From: Ziziphus jujuba
Taxonomy: Eukaryota > Streptophyta > Magnoliopsida > Rosales > Rhamnaceae
Direction of reading: 5' to 3'
Assembly: GCF_031755915.1 (NCBI RefSeq)
Contig: NC_083387.1
Coordinates: 9,321,001-9,385,000 of the forward strand
DNA: 64,000 bases
Position numbers and translations under genes: made by a program
Part shown: one piece after another, positions 60,544 through 64,000 of the stretch
Layout: each line of letters begins with the position of its first letter
How positions within the stretch are numbered: the stretch's first letter is position 1
The notes under the pieces: model-generated
The model's database searches: none
The model's input: the letters and a program-made list of their open reading frames with translations, nothing else
What the model was told of the DNA's origin: nothing

Positions 60544-61294
60544 CATAAGGTACGCGCTAAAAGAACAAAATTTGAGTTCATTCCTGCATAAAGTTTAGCC
60601 AGAAATAGTAGGCTGGTGTATGACTTCGTGGAGAAAAACGTGAGCTCTCAACCATACTAAGAAATATGAAAATTTAGAGCATTGGTCTTGGAGAAAATGT
60701 AATGGAAGTTTATCTGCATCAACTTGCAGGTAGTAGAAGGATTTGAGAAATTAGCAGAGAACTTCTTGCACTAACATTGTCAGGCAATATTCAAATATTT
60801 ATGAGGTAGCATTTTGGAACATTCAAGTCTAAATTGCAGATAAAAGTAAATACTTTTCTCTTTTAATTCACATCAACAAAACTAAAAGCTTTTTACAATG
60901 GAAATTGTAAATGGGATTTGGTCAAAAATTAGAAAGAAAGTTGTCCAGAATTGTAGAGAACATATAGTAATTAAAACTACTACTGTCTCAAGCATAATAA
61001 TAGTAAACAAAACATCAAAAGAAGAAAAAAATTGCAAGAGGCAAAGGTTCAAGAACTGATCACGCCATTCAAATTACAGAAGCATAGTACATATGAGACA
61101 CTATGACTTTAACCCAATAACACATAACATGGCAATAAACCAAAAAACAAAATAAAATTAGGGAGAACAATAAAAGTGAAAAAAAAAAAAAAAAAAAAAA
61201 GAGAGAGAGAGAGAGAAGAGAGAATGAGACTGGTTAATATATCACATACTCCTTCGAATATCGAAAGCCTCTAATCAAACTGTGTGTTTTGGAG
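60544..61294. other. spacer and probable 3' UTR of the KCS gene
   Basis: No gene. Its right end, just after the KCS stop, has a poly(A) plus (GA)n tract at 61178-61223. The part nearest the stop is probably the 3' UTR. Confidence 0.55.
61178..61223. repeat. poly(A) followed by (GA)n
   Basis: An A-run passes into GA units about 70 bp past the KCS stop. Confidence 0.9.
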
Positions 61295-62815
61295 CTACAT
61301 AACCATCTCCACCGGATACATGTTAATGCAATCTTCCCAGGGACTATTTGGTGATGGCTTTACATTCCTCAGGGCCTCCCAAACTGAACTGTTACATTTA
61401 AAACCGCTTCCAAATGCAATCTGCCAAACCCGGTTACCTTTCCTCATCCTCCCCTTTGCCTCTGTATAAGCCAATTCGTACCAAATCGAACTCGAGGAAG
61501 TGTTACCGAACCTGTGGAGTGTCATCCTCGATGCTTCAACATGAACTGGAAGAAGCTGCAAATTCTTCTCCAATTCATCAATCACGGCTCTTCCACCCGC
61601 ATGGATGCAGAAATGCTCGAAAGCGAGCTTGAAATCCGGTATGTAAGGCTTGACTTTGGCATTGAACAGCTTCTTGGCGACCAAAGTAGCGAAGAAGAGA
61701 AGCTGCTCACTTATTGGAAGTACTAAAGGACCCAATGTGGTGATGTTAGTCTTGAGAGCACCACCAGCAATGGCCATGAGGTCCTTGGACAAAGAGACTC
61801 CGGTTTTGCCATTACCATCCTGCTCCTGATACACACACCTGAAGGCCTTATCGTCCGCGCCACGGTGAGTTCTCACAACATGAACGAGCTTGTACTTAGC
61901 TCTACGCCTATCAGACAGCTTGTTCGAAAGCAGAACAGCAGCACCACCAAGACGGAACAAACAGTTGGGGATCAACATTGATTTTTTGTTACCAAAGTAC
62001 CAATTCTGAGTGATATTCTCAGTGCTAACAACAATAGCATAAGTATTCCTATGCACTTGTAACATATCTTTAGCAAGATCAATAGCTATCACACCAGCAC
62101 TACATCCCATCCCACCTAGATTGAAGCTCCTAATGTTACCCCTCAATTTATATTTATTCACAATCATAGCCGAAAGCGATGGTGTTGGATTGAACAAGCT
62201 GCAATTCACCACGAGAATGCCAATATCCTTGGGCTTGATATGGGTATGCGAGAATAGATTATCCAAGGCACCAAACATTACCTGCTCTGCTTCTTCACGA
62301 GCAGCCGCCATGGATGGCCTGGGAGGGATGTAATGCATAGCTTCGGGGACATAAGTCTCTTCTCCGAGACCAGAGCGATCGAGGATCTTGCGTTGGAAAT
62401 CAAGTGAGGAATCATCGAAATCGCCGGTGAGCTTGGAATGCTCCATGAACTGATGGAATTTGACTTGGAGATGAGAAGGAGGACGGTAACAGGAATAGTC
62501 CACGAGGTAAACGGGTCGTGGTCGGGTCATGATGTAGACCGTGGATCCGAAAGCAACGATGGTAGAGCAGATTATGACACTGACCAGATTGTATTGGAGG
62601 TGGAGCCAGAGCTGGTGGACATCTTCTGGGTTCATCTGCGAGGCTTCGATGACAATGACCGCCATTAGAGGTACCAAACACAGAGTCAACAAATGGGTCA
62701 TCAAGTAATGGTATCCCAATTTCACGTACTTCAAGTTCACGCTCTGTAAGAAATCTGGAAGTCTCCGACTCTGGTGGATCTGAACGCCGCCATTGATGCT
62801 TGCTTCGGAGTTCAT
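61295..62815 (-). CDS. KCS4: 3-ketoacyl-CoA synthase, KCS4/KCS9 type (intronless)
   Basis: A condensing enzyme of the endoplasmic-reticulum fatty acid elongase. It joins malonyl-CoA to a long acyl-CoA in the first, rate-limiting step toward very-long-chain fatty acids for waxes, suberin, sphingolipids and storage lipids. It has 506 residues, the normal length, in one exon. Two N-terminal membrane segments lie at about 38-57 and 75-95, followed by the FAE1/CUT1 condensing domain and the C-terminal ACP-synthase-like part. The catalytic triad is complete: Cys238 in GGMGCSAG, His405 in FCIHAGGRA, Asn438 in RFGNTSSSS. The N-terminus ([21 protein letters not shown]) and the SPWEDCI tail place it with KCS4, with some N-terminal positions closer to KCS9. 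The KCS4 symbol is therefore the best guess within that clade. Acyl chain preference cannot be read from sequence. Confidence 0.93.
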   Translation of the reverse strand: MNSEASINGGVQIHQSRRLPDFLQSVNLKYVKLGYHYLMTHLLTLCLVPLMAVIVIEASQMNPEDVHQLWLHLQYNLVSVIICSTIVAFGSTVYIMTRPRPVYLVDYSCYRPPSHLQVKFHQFMEHSKLTGDFDDSSLDFQRKILDRSGLGEETYVPEAMHYIPPRPSMAAAREEAEQVMFGALDNLFSHTHIKPKDIGILVVNCSLFNPTPSLSAMIVNKYKLRGNIRSFNLGGMGCSAGVIAIDLAKDMLQVHRNTYAIVVSTENITQNWYFGNKKSMLIPNCLFRLGGAAVLLSNKLSDRRRAKYKLVHVVRTHRGADDKAFRCVYQEQDGNGKTGVSLSKDLMAIAGGALKTNITTLGPLVLPISEQLLFFATLVAKKLFNAKVKPYIPDFKLAFEHFCIHAGGRAVIDELEKNLQLLPVHVEASRMTLHRFGNTSSSSIWYELAYTEAKGRMRKGNRVWQIAFGSGFKCNSSVWEALRNVKPSPNSPWEDCINMYPVEMVM

Positions 62816-64000
62816 GGTGAAGATGAAGAGGATGTGATATTAGTGGCGCTTTTTTTTTTCCTTTTTTCTTTTTTCTCTTTTTTGGATTATGGGGGGAGAA
62901 TTAGAAAGTTGATTTGGGTTTGTCTGAGATACTGAGGAAAAAGCAAAATTCAGAGTATTTATATGTGGAGAACAAAGAACAGTCTACGTATAGAATACGG
63001 ATCGGACTACCACTCTGAGAGAGAGAGAGATAATTGGAGAAAGTGTAAATTTTGTGGGGTTGGGTGGGGTTTAGAAAAGGTTGATACAACTACAACAATG
63101 ACCTGTTAGGATTATGTACCACGAAGATTGATGTACAACATCATGAAGATGATGACTTGGAGAGGTTTGCCTGAGAAGCTGCCCTGTTTGCTCTGCTACC
63201 AATTTTTTTTTCTTTCTCTATGTCTATTGTGGGTCGCTGAGATTTAGGAGAAGGAAGAGGAAGAGAGAGAGTGATTTAAGGAATTGGAAATGAATAAATA
63301 AATAAACTTAAACGAGAAGGTGGGAATTTTGGATTGAATAAGGGAAAAAAAAAAAAAAAAAAAAAAAAGAGTCAAAACACAAGGGAGCGGAAGCTTCAAA
63401 GTGGTTTCACTACACGTCTTGACCTTGGAAGTGACTGAGATTGAGAGAGAGAGAATGGGAAGTAAAGGCGTGTTTGGTTTGGGGACATCCAGTGTGGAGT
63501 TTCCAATTTTGTACAGCTCATTTAGCTTTTCAATCATGTGCTTCTACCCCAAGCACAACCCGCACGATTGGAACATTTGCTTTTAGAGATTCATAATGGG
63601 TTTTCTGTTTGAAAAACATAATAATAATAATAATAATAAAAATAATAATGGAAAGGTACAAAATAGTAACTTTCTTTTTTAAAAGAATTGTGGGCAGCTG
63701 GGGTTAATTATTAATAAATTGTATGTTAGAAAGTCCTACTTTTTCCTTTTGCATTTTGGATTAAGCAATGCAATTACGCTGTGGACATTTAAAAAGGTAT
63801 GGAAAAATGGGAATCAACAAACTCAAAAGGTTAAAATTGTTTTAGTGGTTAGAAGAAAAAGTAAAGGCATAATCTCATTTAGTTGACTCGTGAAGAATAT
63901 GGTGAGTAATAGTCCAATTGTCCATATATTTTAAGAACTATGATGCTGTGTTTGTTTTTTTCATCATTATTTATATTTATGCTTGCCTTTTAATTCCAAC
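62816..64000 (-). promoter_or_regulatory. KCS upstream region
   Basis: About 1.2 kb to the window edge. It includes a pyrimidine/GA-rich leader, a TATA candidate (62956-62963), (GA)n at 63018-63031, a long A-run at 63343-63368 and (AAT)n at 63620-63640. No other gene was recognised. Confidence 0.5.
62956..62963 (-). promoter_or_regulatory. candidate TATA box of the KCS gene
   Basis: TATAAATA on the minus strand, about 145 bp before the ATG. This would give a 5' UTR of about 115 nt, rich in A and T-complement runs. It is the best-placed TATA match in this upstream region. Confidence 0.45.

Noticed and set aside
61414..62681. Several frames antisense or out of phase within the KCS gene
   Set aside because: The 506-codon frame is a full-length KCS with all catalytic residues; the others are shadows.
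1..64000. CRISPR arrays, rRNA or tRNA genes, operons, bacterial-type terminators, organelle insertions
   Set aside because: None seen. Tandem arrays here are plant minisatellites or microsatellites, and no cloverleaf tRNA or plastid/mitochondrial gene was recognised by eye.

Overview
This 64 kb window is nuclear DNA from a flowering plant, most likely a eudicot. The evidence is GT-AG introns, plant-specific gene families (RADIALIS-like MYB, 3-ketoacyl-CoA synthase), AT-rich intergenic DNA full of (TA)n and poly(A/T) tracts, and a typical plant transposon mix (Ty3/gypsy chromovirus, Ty1/copia, MULE, hAT, SINE, MITE). I cannot name the species. Gene density is low: four intact host protein genes, with transposable elements and AT-rich spacer making up most of the rest.

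Layout. 1-7723: a decayed Ty3/gypsy (Tekay/Del-like) element whose 5' LTR is cut by the window edge. 7724-19573: spacer with microsatellites and one weak retroelement-like patch. 19761-20736 (+): a two-exon RADIALIS-like MYB gene. 20737-25984: spacer with probable degenerate inverted-repeat elements. 25985-29137 (-): a four-exon alpha/beta-hydrolase gene (ABH-1). 29884-33166: a solo gypsy LTR with a perfect 5-bp target-site duplication. 33976-36370: a MULE with long terminal inverted repeats holding a FAR1-domain fragment. 37.3-38.8 kb: a very old gypsy LTR relic. 39413-39636: a tRNA-type SINE. About 40.1 kb: an RNase H relic. 42155-42323: a foldback MITE. 44589-51319 (+): a Ty1/copia element with both LTRs, broken gag-pol, and a leader carrying a dense ACGT/G-box array. 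51614-53514 (-): a second four-exon alpha/beta-hydrolase (ABH-2), paralogous to ABH-1. 59564-60535: a non-autonomous hAT element with an 8-bp target duplication. 61295-62815 (-): an intronless KCS4/KCS9-type 3-ketoacyl-CoA synthase, with its promoter to the right.

How it fits together. ABH-1 and ABH-2 share orientation, exon number, intron phases and the lengths of exons 2 (90 nt) and 3 (68 nt), so they are a local duplication later separated to about 22.5 kb. The solo LTR, MULE, LTR relic, SINE, MITE and copia element all lie in that interval. The RAD-like and KCS genes have no evident functional link to the pair. I see no undescribed multi-gene system. The least ordinary signals are the G-box/ABRE-like array in the copia leader, the 49-bp duplication that copies a splice donor in ABH-1, and the FAR1 fragment that ends exactly at a MULE inverted repeat.
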